Source: Dromiciops gliroides
Lineage: Eukaryota > Chordata > Mammalia > Microbiotheria > Microbiotheriidae
Length of the DNA: 64,000 bases
Direction: 5' to 3'
Assembly: GCF_019393635.1 (NCBI RefSeq)
Contig: NC_057866.1
Span: forward strand, 119,907,897 to 119,971,896
Below are positions 11,259 to 21,640 of the stretch, piece by piece (the stretch's first letter is position 1; each line of letters opens with the position of its first letter). The translations under genes and the position numbers were made by a program. The notes beneath the pieces are model-generated. The model saw nothing but the letters and a program-made list of their open reading frames with translations. It searched no databases and was not told the DNA's origin.

Positions 11259-11515
11259 TGTTGTTGTTCTATTTCAGTCATTTCTGACTCTCTGTGATCC
11301 CAATTTAGGATTTCCTTGGCAAAGGTTCTGGAGCAGTTTAGCAATTCCTTCTCCAGTTCATTTGACAGATGAGGAAACTGAAGCAAGCAGGGTTAAGTGA
11401 CTTGCCCAGGGTCACACAGCTAGTTTGTGTCTGAGGCCAGATTTGAATTCAGGAAGATGAATCTTCCTTAACTGCAGGCCTAGTACTTCATCCAGTGTGC
11501 CAACTTGCTGCATGA
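11259..11515 (-). mobile_element. CORE-SINE (MAR1-like)
   Basis: Antisense near-full-length copy: TTGTTGTTCTATTTCAGTC, GACTCTCTGTGATCCCAA, then GACAGATGAGGAAACTGAAG and GGGTTAAGTGACTTGCCCAG, ending near CCAGTGTGCCAACTTGCTGC. Confidence 0.88.
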
Positions 11516-13902
11516 AGCTTACTTATACTCTGTTATACCAAAATGGTGATCTTTCCTTATTCCCCCCAACCCAAGTCATCTCCCTATATTACTCTAATAA
11601 TATTTTCAAGATCTAGAATCATGTGAGATTAGATATTCCTCTCTCACTACAGATGCATTACACCAGTGTAATTATAGCGGTTCTTCAGGGCTTCTTCTTT
11701 TTTGTTTCCTTGTTCATATGTTAACTCTAACTCTCCCCCTCAGCTCCGTCTTTCTCTCTTATATTGTTTTGCCCTCCCTTGCCCTTGCTCTAGGCCTTGA
11801 TTACCCTTGGGCATGATTAGAGTCTCCTCCAGACTTTATCATAGTTTAGGACATGACCAATGTGTGGGAATATGTTTTTCCTTAACTGTGCATCTGTACG
11901 TCTGTAAAACAAAGGTCTTTCCTCCCTCTCTCCCTTTCCTTCCTTCTTTACTTCCTTCCTCCCTTCTTCCTTGTGGGTAGGAAATTTTTAAAAATTATAA
12001 TTGAAAAAAGTAAAATACTTAAATTAAAAAAAATAATAACATAAGTTGTTTGTGACTAGTAATTGTTTCATGTATTTGTTACCCCAGTGCCTGGGAAAGT
12101 GTGACATTTTGCAGATATATAATAAATGATTGGTTGATATCTTTTGCTGCATTTGCTGAATCGAAATGTGGTAGGCACAAGGAAACAGAAGTACAAGGCA
12201 TAGTCTATCTTTGAAATATTGTACGTAAAAGTATGGACTACTAAATAGACATATAAGGAAATAACTATTCTCAAGGAAATCAGTGAAGAGATCTCCATTG
12301 GTAACATTAAGCAATCCTAAACCGAATATACGTCTTGCATGCCAGTGTGGTCCTAGAGATCCTTCAATTAATTCAGAAATAGGGGAGGAAGGGAGTTGTT
12401 AGTTCTAAGCCTTGGAAATTCAGTTCTATTCATTCCATGTCCAAGTCGGGGCTGCAACCTAACCAAATTAATCCATACTTGAACCACCTAAGTGGCTGGC
12501 CAGAACCAAGATTTACCTAAAATTGTTCCAATGACTTAAAAGTTAAAATTTAATTTGGTGATAGCTTTGTTATCTGGTATTTCACAAACTAGAAAAAAGA
12601 AAAGTATTTCTAAAAATCCTATATACAAAATACTAATCTAGAAGCCACCACCACTGTCAAAATTGCCCAGAATTAATCAGTTAGAATATGTAGAATATGC
12701 TAGAGTTAACATTGACATTCCTAGACAAAGTATTATCTGACCCTGCTATTTGAGGATGAAAAAGCCTCCTAGGCTTTTTTTGAATACCTGTACTTTCATT
12801 CAGTCCTGGGCATTGCCTGGAATTTTATTTTATTTTATTTTTACTGATTTCCACTTATTCCTTCTCAATTTCAGATAACAAAGCTCTTACTCCATCAAAG
12901 TAAATTAACTAAAGCAAGAGTCTAAGAAAGACATAATCTAAGACTATATAAGGATAATGTAAATAAGTATAATTCAAATGAAATCCATCACTCATAACTT
13001 TTGTAAAGAAAAATAAGTAGTTTTCTGTACACATCTGTGCTTAAGAAAGAAAATAAAGTTACCCTAATGATCCTTTATTCTGAATTTCCCAGTCAAGAGA
13101 TGGTTGTTTCTGTCTTATTTTGAGGATGCTTGCTATTAAACATTTTTGTTATTTCCTTGATCCGGCTAGCAAAACAACACTCAAATCCACCCCTTTATTG
13201 CCCAAAGCATCTTGTATTAGGATCAGTAAGGAAAATCTCATCATCATTTCTAAAGAATAGTAAGTTGGAGACATTTTCCTAGAAAAAAGAAAAGTTAGAA
13301 ACAAGAATACTTGAGCACAATATGGAAAGTGTGTCTTTCTACAAGCTAGCTAAGATTTAGTAGCTATTCAAAAAAAGATTGGTGTTGTGGTCCAGTCCCC
13401 AAGGTCTTCACAATATTATTTATAGTCTATTCAATTGACCCTTTTCTTTACATATATCCCAAAATGTTCACCAGAGATATATCTAATGAAAACCTATCTG
13501 CAATTGGATAAGCATTGTCTGGCTAAAAGGAGCTAATGCTTATCAGTAAAAACAGGTTTGTCTAAAGACATACAGTTCATTTTATGTTACTGCTACACAT
13601 ATTTTATCAGGCCTCAGTCACAGTCACCTTAAATTATGGCTCCTAAAGAAATATAGCAGCACTACACACTTATAAATTCATTTTTACATGAAAGTTTATT
13701 GTCTCTGTGTTTGTGTATATAGTTTTTTAAAAATCATTGAAAAAAATTCTAGTTATGAAGTTGAATAACACAAAAGAGAACTTATATAAATCTATTGCAT
13801 TTTCAGAAACCAATTTCCAAGTATTTCTGCAAATAACAAAATACTGGTTAATCAAACTGTGTCTTCAAGGCTTCTCCCATACCTTCAGGGGAGGACTTCT
13901 CA
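11516..13902. other. No gene seen; pyrimidine-rich stretch
   Basis: A CT-rich stretch (about 11735-11970, with TTCC/CTTC units) is followed by unique AT-rich DNA. Nothing coding. Confidence 0.5.
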
Positions 13903-14490
13903 AAAGTAAAAATTCAATTCACAAGAATTTATTAAACTCCTATTCTCTGCCAGGCACTGGGGAAACAGAGACAAAATATAATAATCCCCTTCCTCAGGGA
14001 GTTTACTTTCTATGCTAGAGTCAAACTATAAACATATAAATTTATGCAAAATAAATAAAAGGAATTTTCCTAGGATGTGTGGTTGAGAACACTCTGGGCT
14101 AGAGTATCAAGAAATATGTGGTGTAAGTGGGGACAATTGAACTGCACTGTAAATAAATCTCTAGATTCCAAAAGGCAGAGATTAGGAGGAAATACATTCC
14201 AGTCATGAGGGACAGATAGTACGAAGGCCAGAGATGGGAAACAGTATAAAGAAAAGTTGAAAGTCGAGTTTGCTTGTAATGTAAATGATATAAATTGTAG
14301 TTCTGTCTAACAAGGCTGGAATTAGAATAAAACTAACTTGGGAAGAGTTTTCAATGAGGCAAAGGAGTGGCGTTTCAGTAGTTTGATCCTAGAGTTAATA
14401 AATTGACAAAGACATTTATTCAGAAGAGAAGAAGCATACTTGAACCTGTTTTAGAAAAATTATTATGACATCTGTGTGAGGATGGATTTG

Positions 14491-14505
14491 AGAGGGGAAA
14501 TTCTT
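14491..14505. repeat. Target-site duplication, left copy
   Basis: AGAGGGGAAATTCTT, identical to 14851-14865. The pair brackets both SINEs between them. Confidence 0.88.
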
Positions 14506-14656
14506 TTTTTTTTTTTTTTTTGCAGGGCAATGAGTGTTAAGTGACTTGCCCAGGGTCACACAGCTAGCAAGTGTCAAGTGTCTGAGGTCAGATTTGAACT
14601 CGGGTCCCCCTGAATCCAGGGCCAGTACTTTATTCACTGCACCACCTAGCTGCCCC
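14506..14656 (-). mobile_element. Marsupial SINE, distal unit of a bracketed pair
   Basis: Antisense. A T-run directly abuts the left target-site copy, followed by the CORE complement and the head complement ending CTAGCTGCCCC. It is separated from the next SINE by about 26 bp (AAATGTATTAATG..). Confidence 0.92.
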
Positions 14657-14682
14657 AAATGTATTAATGATTTTATTTTCCT

Positions 14683-14850
14683 TTGTTTTGTTTTGTTGTT
14701 TTGTTTTGTTTTTGTGGTGCATTGAGGTTTAAGTGACTTGCCCAGAGTCATACAGCTAGTAAGTGTCAAGTGTCTGAGGCCAGATTTAAACTTAGGTCCT
14801 CCTGAATGCAGGGCTGGTGCTTTATCCACTGTGCCACCTAGCTGCCACTA
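14683..14850 (-). mobile_element. Marsupial SINE, proximal unit of a bracketed pair
   Basis: Antisense, with a TTTTG-repeat tail (about 14683-14713) instead of plain T. The head complement ends in CTAGCTGCC immediately before the right target-site copy (14851-14865). Confidence 0.92.
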
Positions 14851-14865
14851 AGAGGGGAAATTCTT
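14851..14865. repeat. Target-site duplication, right copy
   Basis: AGAGGGGAAATTCTT, perfect 15-base match to 14491-14505. Confidence 0.88.
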
Positions 14866-15325
14866 AAGTGAGGAGCATAATAAGTAAGTTTTTGTTTGTT
14901 TGTTTGCTTGTTTGTGTGTGTGTTTGTTTTGTCTTGTTTTTTGCAGGGAAGAAGTTAGAAGGGCCTAAAATAGAATGGCAATCTTCTGAAGGGAGACTGT
15001 TGGATAGAAGTGTGAGATGTCCCCAAGGGAGAAACGTCAAACTCTGGCAACTTGATATGCAGTGGGAGAGAGAGTCAAAAGTTGAAGATATGGTAGCAAT
15101 TGCACACCTGTGTTACTGAAAACCTGGCAGGGCTGTACCACATTGAGGAAAGTTAAGATGGAAAGCTTTTCAGGGAAAGACATTGCATTTTTTTTGTAGA
15201 CATGTTGAACTTAAGGCTTATAAGGGATAGTATTTTAGATGCCCAGAATGCAAATGGAAACATAATACTTAAGCCCAGGAGAGTGAATATAGAGGTGCAG
15301 AAATTATCTGCAAATAGATGAAATG

Positions 15326-15508
15326 ACAGACAGAGGGAAGGGGTGCAAAAGACAGAAACAGAGACAGACAGACAGACACACACAGAGATATGGAAAGACA
15401 GATAAAATAGAGAGACAGAGAAAGAGACAGAAAAGTTGAGACAGAGAAACAGAGACAGACAGGAGACGGAGAGGGACTGAAACACAGAGACAGACACACA
15501 CGTGTACA

Positions 15509-15541
<33 letters not shown>
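15326..15541. repeat. GACA-rich and (AC)n simple repeats
   Basis: AGACAGACAGACACACAC and related AGACAGAG units, then an almost pure AC run at about 15509-15539. Three overlapping antisense open frames here are artefacts of these runs. Confidence 0.9.
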
Positions 15542-15542
<1 letters not shown>

Positions 15543-15687
15543 CAAAAAAGATAGCATTTGTACATAAGTACCAATTGGTGCATCTCCCTCCTGAGTACAT
15601 ATCCTCTATTTTCAACTACATTTGGGGCATTTCAAGTAGGATCCCTTGTAAGCATCAAGTTTAATGTACATTAAGCCCATTGGTGGT

Positions 15688-15764
<77 letters not shown>
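15688..15764. repeat. (GATA)n microsatellite
   Basis: About 19 uninterrupted TAGA/GATA units, then a few more interrupted ones to about 15790. Confidence 0.97.
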
Positions 15765-15790
15765 GGTTCGATGAATGGATAGATAGATAT

Positions 15791-16339
15791 CTGTATATAC
15801 ACACATACTTGCTATTAGGACACATAAATAATATATATCCATCCACACAAAAAGAGAGTGTGTGAATTGTCCAAAAGATAGACATAACATACTACCATGA
15901 CCCAAAATAATCAATTTCCTCATATGTTCTTTTCTATTTAAATTTGGGAATGCTTTCCCATCCTTCCCTTTCTTGAATTTTTTTCTAAAATCACCAGAAT
16001 TTCACCAAAAAGTGAGATTTACATCTTCCCGTATAATTAATACTAAATTAAAATAAGGAAAATTGATTTCACTGATACTGAATCAACCATGGAATTGTTC
16101 CTCAGGAAAAGAAAGTAAATGTTCTATTATATAATTTTAGAAACTTGAATGGAATTAGCCTCACGGGTCATTTTAATTACCTTCCAGTAAGGGGATTTAT
16201 TTTATCACCTAAATTCATCATCAAATTTTAATGAACTTTATCATTGTATTTTTTTAAAGTTGAAGTATAAAACATTTATAATGTGTTATAAATGAAAATA
16301 AATTAGTGGTATCCAATAATTTCTTGATTACCAAATATC
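15791..16339. other. No feature seen
   Basis: AT-rich, no recognisable gene or repeat. Confidence 0.45.
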
Positions 16340-16913
16340 ACTTAGGCTTTCAACTTTACTGTCATCCTCAACATCTCACCCATACACTACAAATGCCCAG
16401 TTTTCTTCAAGCCATGTTATTTCTACCTTCCCATCTCTGGTATGCATACTCTTCTCTCTGCTCATAATATCTACCACTTTAGTATACACTCTCATCACCT
16501 CCCTCTTGGATTCTTGTACTAGCCTCCTAATTGGTCTCCTTGTCTCAATTCTCTTGCCACTCCAATCCATCATCTGCTCAGTGGCCAAACTGATCTTAAA
16601 GTTCAATTCTGAACCACATAACCACTTTAGGCAATAAAGTCCATAGGCTCCTTAGAACTCTAGGTAATATAGAATTCTTTGCTTGGCTGCTAAAATCTTT
16701 TCCAAATTGGAATCTTCCTAACTTTCCAAAGTTCTTATAATTCCCTCCCCTTCACATACTTTTTGATGTAGCAACAATGACTTCTTCCATTAACTCACTT
16801 GCAGCACTTTGTCCCTGATTCAATTTTCACTTGTTGTCCCCCATGACTGATACACTCTCCATTCTTGCCTTTATCTCTTCTCTTCCCTACTTTCCTTCAA
16901 GACTTATGCTAAA

Positions 16914-17086
16914 AGGGCAGCTAGGTGGCACAGTGGATAAAGCACCAGCCCTGAATTCAGGAGGACCTGAGTTCAAATCTGGCCTCAGATACTTGATAGT
17001 AGCTGTGTTGTCCTGGGCAAGTCACTTAATCCTCATTGCCCTGCAAAAAAAAATAATAAAATAAAATAAAATAACAACAACAAAAA
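16914..17086 (+). mobile_element. Marsupial SINE with target-site duplication
   Basis: Sense copy with intact A and B boxes and a tail of A, AATAAA-like and AAC units. It is flanked by AAGACTTATGCTAAA (16899-16913) and AAGATTTATGCTGAA (17087-17101), a 15-base duplication with two differences. Confidence 0.93.
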
Positions 17087-17107
17087 AAGATTTATGCTGA
17101 AGTCCAC

Positions 17108-17609
17108 TGTGTCTTTTAAAATCTAAATATGTGGTTGCCTCAAATTAGAAGCTTTAGTACCAGTCTTTGGCCATTAAGCATTTATTAAAGCATATTAGCT
17201 TTAACATGGAGATCAGAAAGTTAAGAAAAGGCCTAAAGTTCCAGCCTGGTCAGGTTTTTCATAAAGTCCTCGACCATGAGCCTACTTCAACCACAAACTC
17301 TCCTCAAATTGAGTGTGGAAGCATTTTATAGGTCTGGAGTAGAGGTGGTCTTTACACACTGCTTCAAGCTGATTGGTAAGCATAATCCAAATCTATTGGT
17401 TCACTGAACTTGAAGGTGGTATCGAGTTGAGTTCAAAGTCCTTAGCTTCTGAGAACAATACCTTCTTAAGGGCTAGCCAGGTATGGTTACAATCTAGTTA
17501 ACTTGAAGTAGGCTAATCAGCAGTCAATCACTCTCACTTAATTCAATCAGTTTAGATTAATCTCCAGGTGGGCCTTTGATTATCTGCCAAATCCCATTCT
17601 TTTCTCACA
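17108..17609 (-). mobile_element. Solo LTR of an endogenous retrovirus (class I-like)
   Basis: A 502-bp antisense LTR with TG..CA ends (on its own strand TGTGAGAAAAG..AAAAGACACA). It is flanked by a 4-bp duplication, CCAC, at 17104-17107 and 17610-17613. Removing it restores the L2 text. Its AATAAATGC lies in the 3' half. The same family occurs in the other orientation at 42495-42983. No internal retroviral sequence is attached, so it is a solo-LTR fossil. The 4-bp duplication suggests a gamma-like/class I integrase. Confidence 0.85.
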
Positions 17610-17850
17610 CCACCTTCTGCAAGACTTTCTGAGTCCCTCCTCCTCTGTTCCCTACTGCCCTCTCTTTGAGTTACCCTTCCCTATTTACATATCTTGTATG
17701 AACATAATTGTATGCATGTTGTCTCCCTTTTAGAATGTGAGTTCTTTGAGGGGAGGGAGCATGTTTTTGTCTTATCTTTACTGTGTAGTAGTACCTGGAA
17801 TATATTAAGAACTTAAATAATATTTTTTGATTGACTGAGGTCAATTAAAA

Positions 17851-20720
17851 AGGTTCTTGCTCTGCTTCTCTAGTTGGGTATAAAAACATATTGGACTTAA
17901 AAAAAGGTCTTTGACTCCATGCTAGCTTATATATCTGGACAATAGTAGATTTACTTGTAACTATCCCATGCTGCTTTTTTCATAGGGATCAGAATAGACA
18001 GCTGAGAAATTGCATTTTCAGGGCAAACTATTGGCACCAACATTCTTGTATCTTCTGTGTGTATGCTGCACATAATTTATACATTATCAATAACATTTCT
18101 ATAGTTATATTTAATAGGCATTCAGGTACATTTCTTTTTCTTGGAAATCTAGAGCTGGGTTATGTTACCTGTATGCTACTGGAGAAAATGGAAAATTATA
18201 AGGACATATAGGAATGTATTAATAATTTCTAATCAGCAATAATCTTATACATGCCTTATATTTTGGTCTATTATTGATTCTGGGAAAACTGAAAAAAATA
18301 TAGCAAAATTTCTGATTTTTTTCTTTCTTCTGATTTAGGCTATTTCTACAGGAAGGTAAAACAACCAGTGGATCCAATTAATTTATTTTTAAAAAGAAAA
18401 TAAGCATTTTGGGAAATATTTTAGTAGTTGGAAAAGTCTGCTTTTTTTTTTTAAACAGACTTTCATACATACTAGTAACTCCTTTTTTCTTATACTTTCA
18501 TGCATTATTCAGTCACTTATGCATAATTTCAGTATAAACATCTTCCAACCAGACCTCAATTTAAAAATTTCAAGTAAAGAATGCAAGTGATCTCTTAAAA
18601 TGAACTTGAGAAGTGTGCTTTCAATGACTGTATTTAAAGCATACTCATCTGGATTCTGAAAACAACAAAGGATTCTCAAAGAGTAACAGCACACCCAACT
18701 ATGATAACATCTCACTTTGTCTTGTTGAAATAAGTGCCTCATCTTCAGGATACATCTTCCCCCTGAATTGCTTTGTAATGTGTCATTAATAATCCTTACT
18801 GGAGACTTTCAAATTGTTCTTTCCATTTGCTCTTAACATCTTCATTTGGACAATTTGACCCATCAGTGTGATATGCTAACATTCCTAGGGACTGCTCCAT
18901 CTTTAAAGTACTCTCCCTCTTCAAACATTTTAAAGATAATTTCTCTTTGAATCTTTATTTTGCTGGTTTCTAGAATGGTTATCTTGTCTAGAAGGGCAAG
19001 AAACAAAACATGTGAGTGTCTCAGTTTCTATCATGTAAAATGGCTGAAAATGCTTCAGAAAGATTGCTTCTATGAGAAGTTATTGGGAGAAGTTTGTGAA
19101 TAATATGCAAAGAGAATTGGAATTGGTTGTGACCACCAGTATTATTAGGTTACAATTTTGCAGCCTATTCTATATTTCCCAGGTGTATTTCATTATATGT
19201 GCAAAGTGATCTAAATTGCATGGGTCAAGAGCATAACTCTAGGTGGTTGAAAGTCTGATTTCAAATGAAGATGAAGAAGAATAATAAATTGCAGTATATG
19301 CTTGTGGGATTCAGTTCCACATCAAGCAAAAGGAAACTGTCTAGAGTATGAGGTTTGCATTTTTAATATTTTTATTAATGATAGAAGAGAAATAAATAGC
19401 ACAACACTAAAGTTTCTTGAAATATGGCTATTTCAAATCCCTCTGAAGCTGAAAATAAAATAAGACAACAAATCCATATAGCACCACATAACTTCAAAGA
19501 CATTAAGCTAGGCTTAGAATACAATAGATATGTGTTTTAATTTTTGAAACAGGTATAGTCTTGATTAGATGAGAAAAAATACTTTGAAAGAAGGCACAGG
19601 AGAAACCACCCTCACAAACAAGACTTTAATTAGCTCAGTCTATGTCACCTCAATTAATCTGACCAATTTGAGCCACATTTTCCCACCTACTCCAAGATAG
19701 ACAATACTTTCTGGTGTTTTCTACTCTCTCACCACTCATAAGGGTAGTCTATGTCTCCTTTGGACTTTTCCTGGGTGTATTGACAAAAAATGATGCATAT
19801 AAATTCAAACAAAAGTACTGTCGTGGAAGGTATCCCAAACCCAGTAAGAAGGAAATTTCCTGGTACATATAGAGCCCTACCTAGGTTTTCTAATTGTAAA
19901 AGAACACAGATTCTGTTGTATAATTACTTTTATCTGCTAGGTTTAAAAAAAGGAAGTTTATCTGCTCACAAATATCAGAAGAATTCTGGACTCTGATAAA
20001 TATAGATCAGGTCCAACCATCTCCCATTCAATTGACAAGTAATGAATTCATGGGCCAGGTAGTGTGTGACTACATGGATGTTCTCTCTGTCACATTCCTT
20101 TGCTATTACTCTCAGTCTTTCTGTTGTGACAGCCAACTGTGTTATTTGTTTCCATGATGAGTATGTTTTAACTGAACTTCTGTGGATTACTCCCTTTTTT
20201 GTCAGCTGTGACAACTACATGCTGCTAAAAATCATAATTGAATAATGATTTCACAGTGTGAATGCCACTTCAACAGACTTTTGACATGTCAAGCAAGAGG
20301 GATAAAGGGCATAGGTTGGGCAGGAAAGACCTGAACTTGGAATCCAGGTAGGCAACAGGGGCCTGTTAAGCAAATCTGGTGAATGAAGTAGAGTTTTAAG
20401 TAGAGGAAAGAAGACAAAAATGCAGAACTGGGAAATGTATAGTGGGTTCAGAAAATAGTATCTGGGAACAGGATTTGAATCCCTAAGTCATTAAGACATA
20501 TTTGAACATTTGACAAAAGATGAAGAACTTCTAAAAATACCCTTTTTAGGTGCTTGATTCTTCTGCTTTACTTCATTAGTCCTACTTTGTTTGATTGCTT
20601 TATATTATGGACATACTTTCGAAATGTGTATGAGTTTTATCCTGTACATGGTCAGGCATGTTATAACTATAATGCTAACGTTACCACTGTACACTTTCCC
20701 TCTGTTGATTATCTCTAAAT
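17851..20720. other. No feature seen
   Basis: About 2.9 kb of unique AT-rich DNA with no recognisable SINE, LINE or LTR and no convincing coding frame. Confidence 0.5.
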
Positions 20721-20726
20721 TCTCAA

Positions 20727-20796
20727 GCATACATACATACATATATAAACACACATACACACACACACACATATACATATATATGTGTGTGTATGA
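20727..20796. repeat. CATA/CA/TA microsatellite
   Basis: ACATACATACATATATAAACACACATACACACACACACAC then TATATGTGTGTG, described here by its units only. Overlapping open frames on both strands are artefacts. Confidence 0.88.
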
Positions 20797-20824
20797 GAGA
20801 GTTTGTACACAGTTGTTTACGTGT

Positions 20825-21220
20825 TCTTTCCCCCCCAAAACTCTAAATTTCTTGAGAATCTAGACTCTGCTTTGTTTATATCCACAACAATTAGCGCAGT
20901 GCCTGGTACTTTGTTGTTGTTATTCAGTTGTTCAGTTGTGTCCAACTCTCCATGACTCCATGGGAAATACTGTCTATGAGGTTTTCTTGGCATAGACACT
21001 GTCATAGTCTGCTATTCCCTTCTCCAGAGGATTAAGGCAAACAGAGGTTTAATGACTTGCCCAGGGTCACACAGTGAGTAAGTATCTGAGGCCAGGTTTG
21101 ACCTCAGCTTTGAATTCAGAGTCTTCCTGGCTCCAGGCACAGTGCTCTGTCCATTGAGTCATCTATCTGTCTTGCCTGGTACTTATTAGGTACTTGATGA
21201 ATGTTTATTGACTGATCGAT
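20825..21220 (+). mobile_element. L2 3' end split by a CORE-SINE
   Basis: Sense L2 end: TAGCGCAGTGCCTGGTACT before the SINE and TATTAGGTACTTGATGAATG with TTTATTGACTGA after it. Together they restore the canonical L2 3' terminus. Confidence 0.8.
20912..21173 (-). mobile_element. CORE-SINE (MAR1-like) with perfect target-site duplication
   Basis: Antisense near-full-length copy (TTGTTGTTATTCAGTTGTTC.. to ..ATTGAGTCATCTATCTGTCT). GCCTGGTACTT occurs at 20901-20911 and 21174-21184, an exact 11-base duplication of L2 sequence. Confidence 0.92.
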
Positions 21221-21429
21221 AAGAAAGCTTTAAATTTAAAAGATAGAGAGATGTAAGAAAATAATAACAGCACACATAGTCCTTGACAAGCCTAATACCA
21301 CAGAGAGTGATGGGTACGACAGAACAGCTAGAATAGCAGAGGAGAGGAAAACACATTGATCCTTCCTGATGAGGGGCTAGGAATGAAATCCATGGTCTCA
21401 TATATTAATGTACAGAGACATCAAATACG

Positions 21430-21640
21430 GGTAATAAGCAGAGTGACCATGGGATCTTAATAGTTCCTCTTTCAGTCATTTACTACATCTAAACAAGCCA
21501 CATCTTCGCTCATTCTCCATTTACTCATTGGTAAAATGGGGATAATCATAATCATCTCCCTTGCAGGAGGATCAAATGGAATAATTACATGTAAAGTGCT
21601 TTGCCAGACTTAAAGTATTAAGTAAATGTTGGCTAATATT
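21430..21640 (+). mobile_element. MIR/MIR3-type SINE 3' part
   Basis: CATTTACTCATTGGTAAAATGGGGATAATCATAATCATC and then TGTAAAGTGCTTTGCCAGACTTAAAG..TAAATGTTGGCT match the sense MIR family 3' half. Its end serves as the L1 target site (see 21628-21640). Confidence 0.7.
21628..21640. repeat. L1 target-site copy 1 of 3
   Basis: GTTGGCTAATATT. Related copies GTTAGCTCATATTC lie at 24249-24262 and 25312-25325. Confidence 0.7.

Larger units (their letters stand above)
13903..15325 (-). mobile_element. Long L2 fossil
   Basis: Antisense. The 3' end at the left reads AAGAATTTATTAAACTCC..GCCAGGCACTGGGGA. The body includes AGACATGTTGAACTTAAGG and GGGATAGTATTTTAGATGCCCAGAATG further right. It is the longest L2 piece in the window and is interrupted at 14506-14850 by two SINEs. 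No frame survives. Confidence 0.62.
16340..17850 (+). mobile_element. L2 fossil split by a SINE and a solo LTR
   Basis: Sense L2: CTCATCACCTCCCTCTTGGA, TCCTAATTGGTCTCC, CACTCCAATCCATCATCTGC, then CACCTTCTGCAAGACTTTC. The 3' UTR end runs AATGTGAGTTCTTTGAGGGG..AGTAGTACCTGGAATATAT. Removing the SINE (16914-17086) and the LTR (17108-17609) leaves a continuous L2 text, GACTTATGCT..GAAGTCCAC..CTTCTGCAAG. About 0.8 kb of L2 remains; it is non-coding. Confidence 0.8.

Noticed and set aside
14416-14829. 137-codon antisense frame, and similar frames at 10556, 16831, 26391, 38461, 38861, 40510 and 47421
   Set aside because: They translate marsupial SINE copies (recurrent ALDSGGPEFKSGLRHLTL-like text), not genes.
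15153-15923. Several overlapping antisense open frames rich in Cys/Val, Ser/Leu or Ser/Ile/Tyr/Leu
   Set aside because: They arise from AC, GACA and GATA simple repeats; no codon structure.
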